DNA of 64,000 bases from Bordetella genomosp. 13 (lineage in GTDB: Bacteria; Pseudomonadota; Gammaproteobacteria; Burkholderiales; Burkholderiaceae_B): positions 124,001-188,000 of the forward strand of contig NZ_VEHL01000007.1 in NCBI RefSeq assembly GCF_007679965.1, read 5' to 3'. Shown here piece by piece: positions 9,248 to 17,780 of this stretch (the first letter of the stretch is position 1; each line of letters starts with the position of its first letter). A program made the translations under genes and the position numbers. The notes below the pieces were generated by a model. It was not told where the DNA came from. It ran no database searches and saw only the letters and a program-made list of their open reading frames with translations.

Positions 9248-10318
9248 ATGGCACGACGATGGAAGCACGCGCCCGCTGGCGGCAACTGGGGAGAGTTCGG
9301 TCCCGACGACCAGCTGGGCCGCATGAATCTCGTGGACCGCGGCAAGACGCTGCAAGGCATCGCCGAAGTCAGCGAGGGCCTGACGTTCTGCCTGTCGCTG
9401 CCGCTGGACGTGCCGGGCGGCATGGCGCTGAATCCGCGCCGCCTGCCGCCGCGCCGCTACGCCACCCTGCGTGACGGCAAGAGCGCGGGCGCGCAGGGGT
9501 TCTGCTGGTCGTACGCCGACGAGGACCCCATGCTGACGGACGTGGTCTGCGACGACGTGCTGCTGATGAACACGCAGTACTCCACGCAATGGGACAGCCT
9601 GGCGCACATGGGCAGCCGCTTCGACGCCGATGGCGACGGACAGGCCGAGGCCGTGTTCTACAACGGCTACCGTGCCGGCGAGCACGTGCACGCCGCGCAG
9701 GAAGACCCTGCCGCTCCGACGGACTGGGCACGCTTTCCCGAACCGCGCGCCGACGCGCTCGGCATCGAGCATTTGGCCGAGCACGGCGCGCAGGGACGCG
9801 CCGTGATGATCGACCTGGAACACCACGTCGGCCGCAGGCGCCACGCCGTCGGCTACGACGCATTGATGCGGATCCTGGATGCCGACGGCGTCGTCGTCGA
9901 ACCCGGCGACATGGTGTGCCTGCACACCGGCTTCGGCGACACGCTGATGGCCATGAAGCGGCAGCCCGACGTCGCCCACCTGCACGCGACGGGCAGCGGC
10001 CTGGACGGCAATGACGCGCGCCTGCTGTCGTGGATCGTCGAGTCCCGCTTGGCCTGCCTGATCGCGGACAATCCCGCCGTGGAACTGGTGCAGTCCGTGC
10101 GCTTCGGCGGCCCGGGCCAGCCCCTGCGCGGGCCGCGCCTGCCGCTGCACGAGCACTGCCTGTTCAAGAACGGCATCCACCTGGGCGAGCTCTGGTGGCT
10201 GACCCCGCTGGCGCGCTGGCTGCGCGCGCACCACCGCAGCCGCTTCCTGCTGACCGCGCCGCCGCTGCGCCTGCCGGGCGCCGCGGGCTCGCCCGCCACG
10301 CCCATCGCCACCGTCTGA
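9248..10318 (+). CDS. Cyclase-family (kynurenine formamidase-like) metal hydrolase
   Basis: 356 residues, longer than the roughly 210-260 of compact cyclase/formamidase proteins but typical of a larger subgroup. It starts with MARRWKHAPAGGNWGEFG and carries STQWDSLAHMG, the variant of the HxGTHxD metal motif in this subgroup. Later MVCLHTGFGD and LPLHEHCLFKNG match the conserved second half. Members hydrolyse amides or lactones. It lies 11 nt after the dehydrogenase and is followed by a Bug gene, in the same catabolic operon. Confidence 0.82.
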   Translation: MARRWKHAPAGGNWGEFGPDDQLGRMNLVDRGKTLQGIAEVSEGLTFCLSLPLDVPGGMALNPRRLPPRRYATLRDGKSAGAQGFCWSYADEDPMLTDVVCDDVLLMNTQYSTQWDSLAHMGSRFDADGDGQAEAVFYNGYRAGEHVHAAQEDPAAPTDWARFPEPRADALGIEHLAEHGAQGRAVMIDLEHHVGRRRHAVGYDALMRILDADGVVVEPGDMVCLHTGFGDTLMAMKRQPDVAHLHATGSGLDGNDARLLSWIVESRLACLIADNPAVELVQSVRFGGPGQPLRGPRLPLHEHCLFKNGIHLGELWWLTPLARWLRAHHRSRFLLTAPPLRLPGAAGSPATPIATV

Positions 10319-10409
10319 CGCAGGGCCGCGGGACACGTATTTTCATTTTCCTCAGCCCGGCCCGGCACGACGCCGCGGCCGGCATACCTAGAAAAAAGGA
10401 GACAACACC

Positions 10410-11375
10410 ATGCACGCGATAAACAAGATCCTGATCGCCCTGGCCCTGGCCGGCGCCGCGGGCGCCACCGCGGCGCAGTACCCCGAACGCCCCGTACGCG
10501 TGATCGTCGGGTTCTCCGCGGGCGGCCCCACCGACGTCGTCGCCCGCGCCTTCGCCGCCTACGCGTCCAAGGAGCTGGGCCAGGCGGTGGTGGTCGAGAA
10601 CAAGCCGGGCGCCAACACCATCCTGGCCGCCGAGGCGGTGGCCAAGGCGCCCGCCGACGGCTACACCCTGCTGGTGGGCGCGACCAACCACACCATGATT
10701 CCCGCCCTGTACGGCGACCGCGTGAAGTTCGACGCGCGCGATTCGTTCGCGCCGGTATGCACCGTGGCCGTCAGTCCCACCGTGCTGGTCGTGGGCCCCA
10801 CGGTGCAGACGGATACGCTGGTGGCATTCCTGGCCACGCTGAAGGCCGAACCCGGCAAGCGCACCTATGCCACGCCCGGCACCGGCAGTTCGGGGCACTT
10901 CGCCAGCGAACAGTTCCTGCGCCTGACAGGCACGTCGATGAACCACATCCCCTACAAGGGCGCGGCGCAGGCCATCACCGACGTCATGGGCGGGCAGGTC
11001 GACAGCTCGCTGGCTACCCTGGGCTCGGTGCTGCCGCAGGTGCAGTCCGGCAAGCTGAAGGCGCTGGGCGTGGCCGCGCCGAAGCGCGTGGCCGAACTGC
11101 CGCAGGTGCCCACCTTCGAAGAGGCCGGCGTGCGCAACTACCACGCCGACGCCTGGTATGGGGTCATGGCGCCCGCGGGCACCCCCGCCCCCGTGCTGGC
11201 CCGGCTGTCGAAGATCGCCGCGGGCTTCGCGCAGGACCCGGGCACGGCCAAGAGCCTGGACGCGCTGGGCATGCAGCCGCGCTCGGTATGCGGCGACGAC
11301 TTCGGCCGCCAGATGACGCAGGAGATCGCCGACTACCGTGCGCTGGCGAAAGACCTGAATCTGCAGGCGCAATGA
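10410..11375 (+). CDS. Bug-family substrate-binding protein
   Basis: 321 residues. Signal peptide MHAINKILIALALAGAAGAT with cleavage near AAQ-Y; mature motifs are YPERPVRVIVGFSAGGPTD, VVENKPGANTILAAEAVAK and PADGYTLLVG. The start follows AAAAGGAGACAACACC. It is the second Bug protein of this operon. Two binding proteins around one set of enzymes suggest two related substrates or a duplication; sequence divergence between the two is considerable. Confidence 0.9.
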   Translation: MHAINKILIALALAGAAGATAAQYPERPVRVIVGFSAGGPTDVVARAFAAYASKELGQAVVVENKPGANTILAAEAVAKAPADGYTLLVGATNHTMIPALYGDRVKFDARDSFAPVCTVAVSPTVLVVGPTVQTDTLVAFLATLKAEPGKRTYATPGTGSSGHFASEQFLRLTGTSMNHIPYKGAAQAITDVMGGQVDSSLATLGSVLPQVQSGKLKALGVAAPKRVAELPQVPTFEEAGVRNYHADAWYGVMAPAGTPAPVLARLSKIAAGFAQDPGTAKSLDALGMQPRSVCGDDFGRQMTQEIADYRALAKDLNLQAQ

Positions 11376-11441
11376 GCCTGGCCACGCCGAATCGGACGTA
11401 GCGCGATACTGATCGACCGTCCCGCCACGACAAGGACCCGC

Positions 11442-12359
11442 ATGTTCCTGCTCAATCCCCCCGTAGTCACGGAATTCTCCGTGTTCTCCTCCATGCCCGC
11501 GGGACTGCGCCGCGCCCGGCCCAGCGCATGGGCCGACGCCAACCGCGGCGGCGCCATCGCCGATTCCTTCCTGGAAGGACCGGTGTTCGACCGGGCCGGC
11601 AACCTGTACGTCACCGACATCCCGTGGGGCCGCATCTTCCGCGTCGCCCCCGGCGGCGAATGGACGCTGGTCGCCGAGTACGACGGCGAGCCCAACGGCA
11701 TGAAGTTCCTGGACGACCAGCGCCTGCTGATCACCGACTACAAGAACGGCCTGATGGCGCTGGACGTCGCCACGGGCGAGGTCTCGCCCTATCTGCAGCG
11801 CCGCAACAGCGAACGCTTCAAGGGCGTGAACGACCTGATCTTCGACGCCGAAGGCAACCTCTACTTCACCGACCAGGGCCAGACGGGCCTGCACGACCCC
11901 ACCGGCCGCGTGTACCGACTGCGGCCGAACGGCCAGCTCGATCAACTGCTGTCGAACGTGCCCAGCCCAAACGGGGTGGCGCTGTCGCCCGACGGCAAGG
12001 TGCTGTACGTGGCCGTGACGCGCGGCAATTGCGTGTGGCGCGTGCCGCTGCTGCCCGACGGCAGCGTCAGCAAGGTCAGCCAGTTCTTCACGTCGCATGG
12101 GCCGAGCGGCCCGGACGGACTGGCGGTGGACGTGGAAGGCAACGTGATCGTCGCCAATCCCGGGCTGGGCTACGTGTGGCTGCTGAATCCGCGCGCCGAG
12201 CCTATCCAGGTCTGGCGCAGCCCGGCGGGCGCGTCTACCACCAACATCGCGTTCGGCGGCGAGGACGGGCGCTCGCTGTACTGCACCGAATCGACCACGG
12301 GCAAGGTGCTGACGGCGCGGGCGCCGCATGCGGGGCTCGCCCTGCACCGGGGCGCCTGA
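11442..12359 (+). CDS. SMP-30/gluconolactonase-family sugar lactonase
   Basis: 305 residues of six-bladed beta-propeller type. Visible motifs: FLEGPVFDRAGNLYVTD with the metal-binding Glu, KGVNDLIFDAEGNLYFTDQG with the Asn-Asp pair, and PNGVALSPDGKVLYVAVT. These residues bind Ca or Zn for lactone hydrolysis. As the last gene of the 6536-12359 operon it probably opens a lactone made in that pathway. No signal peptide was seen, so it is likely cytoplasmic. Confidence 0.88.
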   Translation: MFLLNPPVVTEFSVFSSMPAGLRRARPSAWADANRGGAIADSFLEGPVFDRAGNLYVTDIPWGRIFRVAPGGEWTLVAEYDGEPNGMKFLDDQRLLITDYKNGLMALDVATGEVSPYLQRRNSERFKGVNDLIFDAEGNLYFTDQGQTGLHDPTGRVYRLRPNGQLDQLLSNVPSPNGVALSPDGKVLYVAVTRGNCVWRVPLLPDGSVSKVSQFFTSHGPSGPDGLAVDVEGNVIVANPGLGYVWLLNPRAEPIQVWRSPAGASTTNIAFGGEDGRSLYCTESTTGKVLTARAPHAGLALHRGA

Positions 12360-12378
12360 GCAGGGCGGGCGGCGTCCT

Positions 12379-13431
12379 TCACATGGCGACGGGCTGCCGC
12401 GCCCGCGACGCGGCCTCCGCCGCCGCATCGTCCTTCAACGAGAACGTCACCCGGTAGCGGGTCGACAGCAACTGCCCCGACGTCACCGGCGGATATTTGG
12501 CACCCGCGCCGGCGCAACTTGGAATGCACTCGATCACCGCGTCGTAGTTGGGAATGCAGAAATAGGGAATGGACAGCCTGTCGGCCTTGCCCGCCAGCTC
12601 GGCGGGCGGGTTGACGACACGGTGCATGGTCGAGACGAAGCGGTCGTTGGTCCAGCGCATCATGATGTCGCCGATGTTGACGATGAACGCCCCCGGCACC
12701 TTGGGCACGCCGACCCATTGCCCGCCCGGCAGCTGCACCTGCAGCCCGCCGGGCGCATCGTCGACCTTCAGGATGGTGATGGCGGTGGCGTCGGTGTGCG
12801 CGCCCGCCCGCTGCTCGCCCTCCTTCGGCGCCGCGATCTGCGCGGGATAGAAGTTCGCCCGCAGGATGCTGGCATGCTTGTCCACGCGGTCATGGAAGTA
12901 CGACTTCGGCACGTCCAGCGCATAGGCGAAGATGTCCAGGATGGTCAGCGCCAGGCGCTCCATGTCGCGGTAGTACGCAATGAAGGCCGGCTGCAGGCCG
13001 TCGGGCCGGGCGGGCCATAGATTCGGCGAATAGTTCGGGCCGGCCTCGGGATGGGCGTAGTACGCGTCATCCGACACGTCCAGCGGCCCGATCGCGAAGC
13101 TCTCCAGCAGCGACGGTTTCAGCATGGCGTCGCGATCCTTGCCCACCGTCTTCTTGCCCTGCGGGGTGAACCCCTTGGGGTTGGTGCCGGCCGGCTTCTC
13201 GACCCGCAGCTTTTCCTCCTCGGGCAAGGCGAAGAAGGCTTTCGATTCGTCGTACAGCGTGTCGATCGTGGCCTGCGCGACGCCGTGCCCGGTGATCACC
13301 AGGAATCCGACCTGCTCGCAGGCGGCGCTGACCTGCGCCGCAACCTGCCGCTGCCCTTCGGGCGATCCCTCGATGAACGCCGCGATGTCTATCACGGGCA
13401 CGTGGTCCAGCACGATATGCGGTGTTTCCAT
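12379..13431 (-). CDS. Isopenicillin-N-synthase-family 2-oxoglutarate/Fe(II) oxygenase
   Basis: 350 residues. An N-terminal DIOX_N region (VPVIDIAAFIEGS) is followed by the jelly-roll core: iron ligands in AGAHTDATAITIL (HxD) and STMHRVVNPP (distal His), and RLSIPYF providing the Arg-x-Ser that holds the co-substrate carboxylate. The family name reflects fold only; beta-lactam synthesis is not implied. Bacterial members hydroxylate small acids or amino acids. It is divergent from the Bug/ThDP-enzyme pair at 13710, with palindromes between them. Confidence 0.87.
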   Translation of the reverse strand: METPHIVLDHVPVIDIAAFIEGSPEGQRQVAAQVSAACEQVGFLVITGHGVAQATIDTLYDESKAFFALPEEEKLRVEKPAGTNPKGFTPQGKKTVGKDRDAMLKPSLLESFAIGPLDVSDDAYYAHPEAGPNYSPNLWPARPDGLQPAFIAYYRDMERLALTILDIFAYALDVPKSYFHDRVDKHASILRANFYPAQIAAPKEGEQRAGAHTDATAITILKVDDAPGGLQVQLPGGQWVGVPKVPGAFIVNIGDIMMRWTNDRFVSTMHRVVNPPAELAGKADRLSIPYFCIPNYDAVIECIPSCAGAGAKYPPVTSGQLLSTRYRVTFSLKDDAAAEAASRARQPVAM

Positions 13432-13457
13432 GACTGCGATCTCCTGATCCGGGTTAT

Positions 13458-13481
13458 TTAATGTACTAGTCACTCCATTAA
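13458..13481. promoter_or_regulatory. Imperfect dyad upstream of the oxygenase gene
   Basis: TTAATG and CATTAA flank a 12-bp centre containing ACTAGT, 27 bp before the oxygenase start. AT-rich dyads like this in a GC-rich intergenic region suggest an operator. It may be a weaker copy of the site at 13625-13648. Confidence 0.3.
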
Positions 13482-13624
13482 TTCTCGACCAGGAATCCGC
13501 TTTCTCGCAAGCGCTTTTTCTGCGTGCGGATCGGACCCGAGGGAAATCCCGGAGCATCCCGGACGGTCGGGAATACACGGATCAGAAAGCGATTGCATGA
13601 GGAGACGAACACCGGGACAATAAA

Positions 13625-13648
13625 TAAATGTAGTCAACGCTACATTTA
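13625..13648. promoter_or_regulatory. Perfect 9-bp palindrome upstream of bug/ThDP-enzyme genes
   Basis: TAAATGTAG, spacer TCAACG, CTACATTTA. It lies about 60 bp before the Bug start in an AT-rich patch. The arm length and spacing fit a TetR-family operator; the TetR gene at 16307-16996 closes the same cluster and is the obvious candidate regulator. Confidence 0.45.
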
Positions 13649-13709
13649 ATTGAAGGCTCAGCGTGCCACCCACGCAGGCCTGCCCCGCAGCCAGACCAGG
13701 AGTTCCAAC

Positions 13710-14675
13710 ATGCTCTACCGGCAGCTTCTCGCCACAATGCTCGGCCTCGCCGCCGCCACCTGCGCGCAGGCGGCGGACTGGGTCCCGGACCGTCCGATCA
13801 AGCTCACCGTGCCGTACGCGGCCGGTGGCTCCGCGGACGCGATCGCGCGCGTGGTCGCGAACAAGATCCGCGGCCGGTTGAACCAGCCGGTCATCGTCGA
13901 GAACAAGCCCGGCGCCGGCACGATCATCGGCGCCGTCTCCGTCGCAAAGGCGCCCGCCGACGGCCATACGCTGCTGTTCGCCACGTCGACCACGATGAGC
14001 ATCGCGCCGTTGACGCAGAAACAGCTTCCCTACTCGCCCTCGCAGTTCGTTCCCATCGCCGGGGTGATGACCATCCCCTTCATGCTGCTGGTCAACAAGG
14101 ACGTGCCGGCGGATTCCATCCCGCAGCTGATCGCGTTGTCCCGCGGCAAGCCGGGCGTGCTCAACTACGGCACCCTGGGCACGGGCACCTCGAACCACGT
14201 ACTGGGCGCGCTGCTGTCCAAGGCCGCCGGGGACTCGATGGTGGCGGTCCACTACACCAGCGCGGGACCCGCGCTGATCGGCCTGGAACGCGGCGACATC
14301 CACGTCTACTTCGACGGCATCCCGACCTCGATACACCGGGTGGCCAGCGGCCAGTACAAGAGCCTGGCGGTCACGAGCGCGCAACGGATACCCGGCGTGC
14401 CCGACGTGCCCACCGTGGCCGAGCAGGGACTTCCCCAGGCCGGACTGTCCGTCTGGTACGGGCTGGTTGCGCCGGCCGGCACGCCGGAGCCCGTCATCAG
14501 GACACTGAACGCCGCGGTCCAGGCCGCGATTGCCGATCCCGACGTCTCCGCACAGATCACGCGCGATGGCGCCCAGCCCCTGCGACTGCCTCCCGAGGGC
14601 TTCCAGGAACTCATCGGCCAGGACGCCGCGGCCTGGCGCAAGGCGTTCTCGTCGCTCGACCTCAAGCTGGACTGA
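13710..14675 (+). CDS. Bug-family substrate-binding protein
   Basis: 321 residues. The signal peptide MLYRQLLATMLGLAAATCAQ ends near AQAA-D; mature motifs are VPDRPIKLTVPYAAGGSADA, IVENKPGAGTIIGAVSVAK and PADGHTLLFATST. The start ATG follows CCAGGAGTTCCAAC. It is 24 nt upstream of the ThDP-dependent enzyme gene, with which it forms a two-gene operon. The ligand is presumably a 2-oxo or aromatic acid processed by that enzyme (inference). Confidence 0.9.
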   Translation: MLYRQLLATMLGLAAATCAQAADWVPDRPIKLTVPYAAGGSADAIARVVANKIRGRLNQPVIVENKPGAGTIIGAVSVAKAPADGHTLLFATSTTMSIAPLTQKQLPYSPSQFVPIAGVMTIPFMLLVNKDVPADSIPQLIALSRGKPGVLNYGTLGTGTSNHVLGALLSKAAGDSMVAVHYTSAGPALIGLERGDIHVYFDGIPTSIHRVASGQYKSLAVTSAQRIPGVPDVPTVAEQGLPQAGLSVWYGLVAPAGTPEPVIRTLNAAVQAAIADPDVSAQITRDGAQPLRLPPEGFQELIGQDAAAWRKAFSSLDLKLD

Positions 14676-14699
14676 CCCACACCCGAAGAGAGACAGCAG

Positions 14700-16259
14700 A
14701 TGAACGGAGCGGAAACCCTCTTGCATACCCTGGTGCGCGCCGGCGTGTCCACGTGTTTCGGCAACCCCGGCACCAGCGAGGTGCATTTCGTGAAGGGCCT
14801 GGACAGCGTGACCGATATGCGCTGCGTGCTGGCGCTGGCCGAGAACGTCGCCACCGGCGCGGCCGACGGCTATGCGCGCATCTCGGAAGGTACGGCAGCC
14901 ACCCTGCTGCATTGCGGTCCCGGCCTGGCGAACGGCATGGCCAACCTGCACAACGCGCGGAAGGCAGGCAGCTCCATCGTCAACCTCGTGGGCGACCAGG
15001 CCCAATTCCACGGTTACCGGAACCCGCCGCTGGCCTCCGACACCGAGAACGTCGCGCGCAGCGTGTCGGCCTGGACCCGTCGGGTCAACAGCTCGCTGAC
15101 CATCGGAATGGACGCGGCAAGCGCGGTCCTGCAATCGCGCCTGGGCGGTGGCGCGATCGCCAGCCTCGTGCTGCCTTCGGACGTGTGCTGGGGTCCCGGC
15201 GGGCCCATGGGCGCTTCCCTCGCGCCACCCCCGCGGCCGCGGGTCGACGATGCGGCGATCGAAGCAGCCGCCGGCGCGCTCATGTCAGGGACGTCCACCG
15301 CGCTGGTCCTGGGAGACGCCGCGCTGACTGACGCATGCACACGCCTGGCCGCGGCCATCGCCCGCCGAACCGGCGCGCGCGTGTTCGCCCACAGCTTCAT
15401 CCGCAGGATGGCTCGCGGCGGCGGCAGGCCCGCCATCGAACGCATTCCCTATGCCGTACCTGCCGCGCGCCAGGCTTTCTCGGGCGTCACCCAGGTGGTG
15501 CTGGCGGGCGCCGAGCCCCCCGTGTTCGCCTTCGCGGGGCCGGACGGGATCAGCGGGCCCGCGCACCCGGAAGCAGTCTTCACGACACTGGGCGACAAGG
15601 GCCATGACCTGGAAGCCGCCCTGCGCGCCCTGAGCGAACGCGTGAACGCCTTCTCGCATGCCGGCGCCGGCCAGCCCGGGCCCGTATCGACGCTCGCGCC
15701 GGCGCGGGGTTCCGTGTCGCCGGCCGCGTTCGGCCAGTCCCTGTCCGCGCTGCTGCCGAACGATGCCATCGTGGTCGACGAGGGCATCACGTTCGGCCGC
15801 TCGGTGTACGACGCCACGCACCACGCGGCGCGGCACGACTGGCTGCAGCTGACGGGCGGCGCCATCGGATCGGGCCTGCCGCTGGCCACGGGCGCGGCCA
15901 TCGCCGCCCCGCACCGGCGCGTCGTGACGCTGCAGGCGGACGGTTCGGGCCTCTATACCGTGCAGGCGCTCTGGACCCAGGCGCGCGAACGCCTGGACGT
16001 CACCACCGTGGTGTTCTCCAACAGGCGGTACGACATCCTGTTCAACGAAATGAAGCGCATGGGCGTCTCGCCCGGCGCCAGCGCAGAGCGGTTGTTCTCG
16101 CTGGACGACCCCGCCCTGGATTGGGTGCGCATCGCCAACGGCTTCGGCGTAGAAGCGGCCACGGCGCGCAGCATGGAGGAATTCAACGATCTGTTCGCGC
16201 ACTCGCTGCGTCGCAGCGGACCGTTCCTCATCGAACTGAGGTGTGATCCGGCCGGGTAA
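14700..16259 (+). CDS. Thiamine-diphosphate-dependent enzyme (acetolactate synthase/benzoylformate decarboxylase-like)
   Basis: 519 residues with the three-domain layout of the family. The N-terminal Pyr domain has CFGNPGTSEVHFVKGLD and the activating Glu in AENVATGAADGYARI. The C-terminal PP domain has GSGLPLATGAAI and QADGSGLYTVQALW (the GDG-type ThDP/Mg motif, here ADGSG), then NRRYDIL. Such proteins are often called acetolactate synthase but, without a regulatory subunit and beside a Bug gene, a 2-oxoacid decarboxylase or lyase role is at least as likely. Confidence 0.87.
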   Translation: MNGAETLLHTLVRAGVSTCFGNPGTSEVHFVKGLDSVTDMRCVLALAENVATGAADGYARISEGTAATLLHCGPGLANGMANLHNARKAGSSIVNLVGDQAQFHGYRNPPLASDTENVARSVSAWTRRVNSSLTIGMDAASAVLQSRLGGGAIASLVLPSDVCWGPGGPMGASLAPPPRPRVDDAAIEAAAGALMSGTSTALVLGDAALTDACTRLAAAIARRTGARVFAHSFIRRMARGGGRPAIERIPYAVPAARQAFSGVTQVVLAGAEPPVFAFAGPDGISGPAHPEAVFTTLGDKGHDLEAALRALSERVNAFSHAGAGQPGPVSTLAPARGSVSPAAFGQSLSALLPNDAIVVDEGITFGRSVYDATHHAARHDWLQLTGGAIGSGLPLATGAAIAAPHRRVVTLQADGSGLYTVQALWTQARERLDVTTVVFSNRRYDILFNEMKRMGVSPGASAERLFSLDDPALDWVRIANGFGVEAATARSMEEFNDLFAHSLRRSGPFLIELRCDPAG

Positions 16260-16267
16260 CCGCCGCC

Positions 16268-16308
16268 AGGGCCGTCGGCGCGCAATGGCCGAGCGCGCCG
16301 TCGGCCCT
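16268..16308. terminator. Long GC hairpin between convergent genes
   Basis: Two 16-base arms (16268-16283 and 16293-16308) pair with a single mismatch around a 9-base loop. It sits between the stop codons of the ThDP-enzyme gene and the convergent TetR gene. There is no T-run, so it may act as a bidirectional or Rho-assisted terminator. Confidence 0.55.
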
Positions 16309-16996
16309 AGGCCCGCGCTTTCTCCAGGATGCGCAGCACCGAATCGGACACGAACCCGGTCCATTCCTCGTGCGCCTTCGCGTCCAGGGGCTCGCCCAGG
16401 AAGCGCGACAGCGTGTAGCGGTTCGAGATGAAGAAATAGCCGGAGGCCAGGATCATCAAGTAGACGTGCCGGGCCTTCACCCCCCGCCGGAACAGGCCCG
16501 TGCGCTGGCCTTCGGCCACGATGGTCTGGATACGGGACAGGATGGGGGACACGGCGCCGCCGGGCTGCGCCGGCCGGTTCCTGGCCAGGTGCCGGCCCTT
16601 GTGCATGTTCTCGTCGTTCAGCAGCACGATCAATTCGGGATGCGACGCGTAGTAGTCGAACACGAAGCGGATGGTCTTGACCACGGCCTTCCGGGGATCG
16701 TCCAGGTCGACGTCCACCGCGGCCTCGGCCTGCCCCATGCGGCTGTACATCTCTTCCAGCGCGGCGTTGTACAGGCCCTGCTTGTTGCCGAAGTAGTAGT
16801 AGATCATCCGGTCGACGGTCTTGGCCTCCTTCGACACTTTTTCGATGCTGCCGGCATCGTAGCCATGCCGCGAGAACACCTTGACCGCCGCCTTGAGGAT
16901 CGCGGCCTTGGTCTTCTGGTTCGACGGATCCAGCCTGGGCCGCCCCCGGGCAGGCCGCTCGGCTGCGGGATCCTCTGGGAACGTCTTCTCGCTCAC
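16307..16996 (-). CDS. TetR-family transcriptional regulator
   Basis: 229 residues. The helix-turn-helix is at about residues 28-75 (FSRHGYDAGSIEKVSKEAKT, then DRMIYYYFGNKQGLYNAALE). The C-terminal ligand domain has a FVFDYYASHPELIVLLNDEN segment, similar to TetR_C proteins of catabolic clusters. It is convergent with the Bug/ThDP-enzyme pair and probably acts at the dyads at 13458-13481 and 13625-13648. Confidence 0.87.
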   Translation of the reverse strand: MSEKTFPEDPAAERPARGRPRLDPSNQKTKAAILKAAVKVFSRHGYDAGSIEKVSKEAKTVDRMIYYYFGNKQGLYNAALEEMYSRMGQAEAAVDVDLDDPRKAVVKTIRFVFDYYASHPELIVLLNDENMHKGRHLARNRPAQPGGAVSPILSRIQTIVAEGQRTGLFRRGVKARHVYLMILASGYFFISNRYTLSRFLGEPLDAKAHEEWTGFVSDSVLRILEKARA

Positions 16997-17065
16997 GGTG
17001 CGCTGGCTCCTTTCGGCTAGGCTGCGTATTGTGTCATACCGCCCCAGGCGCCAAAGCGCGAGCCG

Positions 17066-17683
17066 CTACGCCGCGTAGCGCGCCAGGAACATGTCCACCG
17101 CGCCCTCGAGCACCTGCTTCTGCCGGGCCTTGCCCAGCGGCGGCTGGCCCATGGCGATCTGCGGCCAAAAGGCAAAGCCCTTGACCAGGCACTCGAGCTG
17201 CATGGCCGCGAAGGCGGGATCCTTGACCTGCAGCCGGCCATCCTTCGCCGCGTCCCGCACCCACACGGCAATGCCCGCTTCACGTTCACCCAGTTGGTCC
17301 ACGATCTTGCGCGCCAGGTCCGGCGCATGCACCCCGGTGGCCACCGCCACGCGCGCCAGGTCGGCGAAATACGGGTCGTGCATCAGGCGCATCTTGCGCT
17401 CGACCAGCTCGATCAGTTGCTGGCGCAGCGGCAGGTCGGCGCAATAGCGCACGTCCAGGGCGCCGCTGCCCTGTTCGAGCAGCGCCTGCAGGATGCTGGT
17501 GAACAGCACCTCTTTGCTGGCGAAATGGTTGTAGACCGTGCGCTTGGAGACCTCGGCCCGCGCGGCGATGCGGTCCATGCTGGTCGCTTCGTAGCCGGAC
17601 GCGCGGAATTCGGCCACCGCGGCGTGCAGGATGGCGGCGCGCTTGCGATCGGTCAGGCGGGTCGGAGCAGCAGTTGTTTCCAT
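17066..17683 (-). CDS. TetR/AcrR-family transcriptional regulator
   Basis: 205 residues. The N-terminal HTH includes FRASGYEATSMDRIAARAEV and SKRTVYNHFASKEVLFTSIL. The C-terminal half is of the AefR-like TetR_C type (ARKIVDQLGEREAGIAVWV and MAMGQPP-like end). It is divergent from the metallo-beta-lactamase-fold gene at 17781, with a 51-bp nested palindrome between them. It is therefore very likely autoregulatory and controls the neighbour. Confidence 0.88.
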   Translation of the reverse strand: METTAAPTRLTDRKRAAILHAAVAEFRASGYEATSMDRIAARAEVSKRTVYNHFASKEVLFTSILQALLEQGSGALDVRYCADLPLRQQLIELVERKMRLMHDPYFADLARVAVATGVHAPDLARKIVDQLGEREAGIAVWVRDAAKDGRLQVKDPAFAAMQLECLVKGFAFWPQIAMGQPPLGKARQKQVLEGAVDMFLARYAA

Positions 17684-17693
17684 CCGCGAATTT

Positions 17694-17744
17694 TACACCG
17701 CAGAGTTTACTTTTCGCATTCGTAAAAGTAGACTGCACGGTGTA
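17694..17744. promoter_or_regulatory. Nested palindromic operator between tetR and MBL-fold gene
   Basis: TACACCG (17694-17700) pairs with CGGTGTA (17738-17744), and ACTTTT (17709-17714) with AAAAGT (17724-17729). Both dyads share the centre at 17719. It fills the gap between divergent genes, close to the tetR ATG. This is a classic TetR-family arrangement. Confidence 0.65.
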
Positions 17745-17780
17745 GTTTCCACATCAGCCCTATTCGCCGGAGCCCACGCC

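Noticed and set aside
12379..13431. Beta-lactam biosynthesis from the isopenicillin-N-synthase-like gene
   Set aside because: Only the fold and iron ligands match; no ACV synthetase or acyltransferase is nearby, so the name is of family only.
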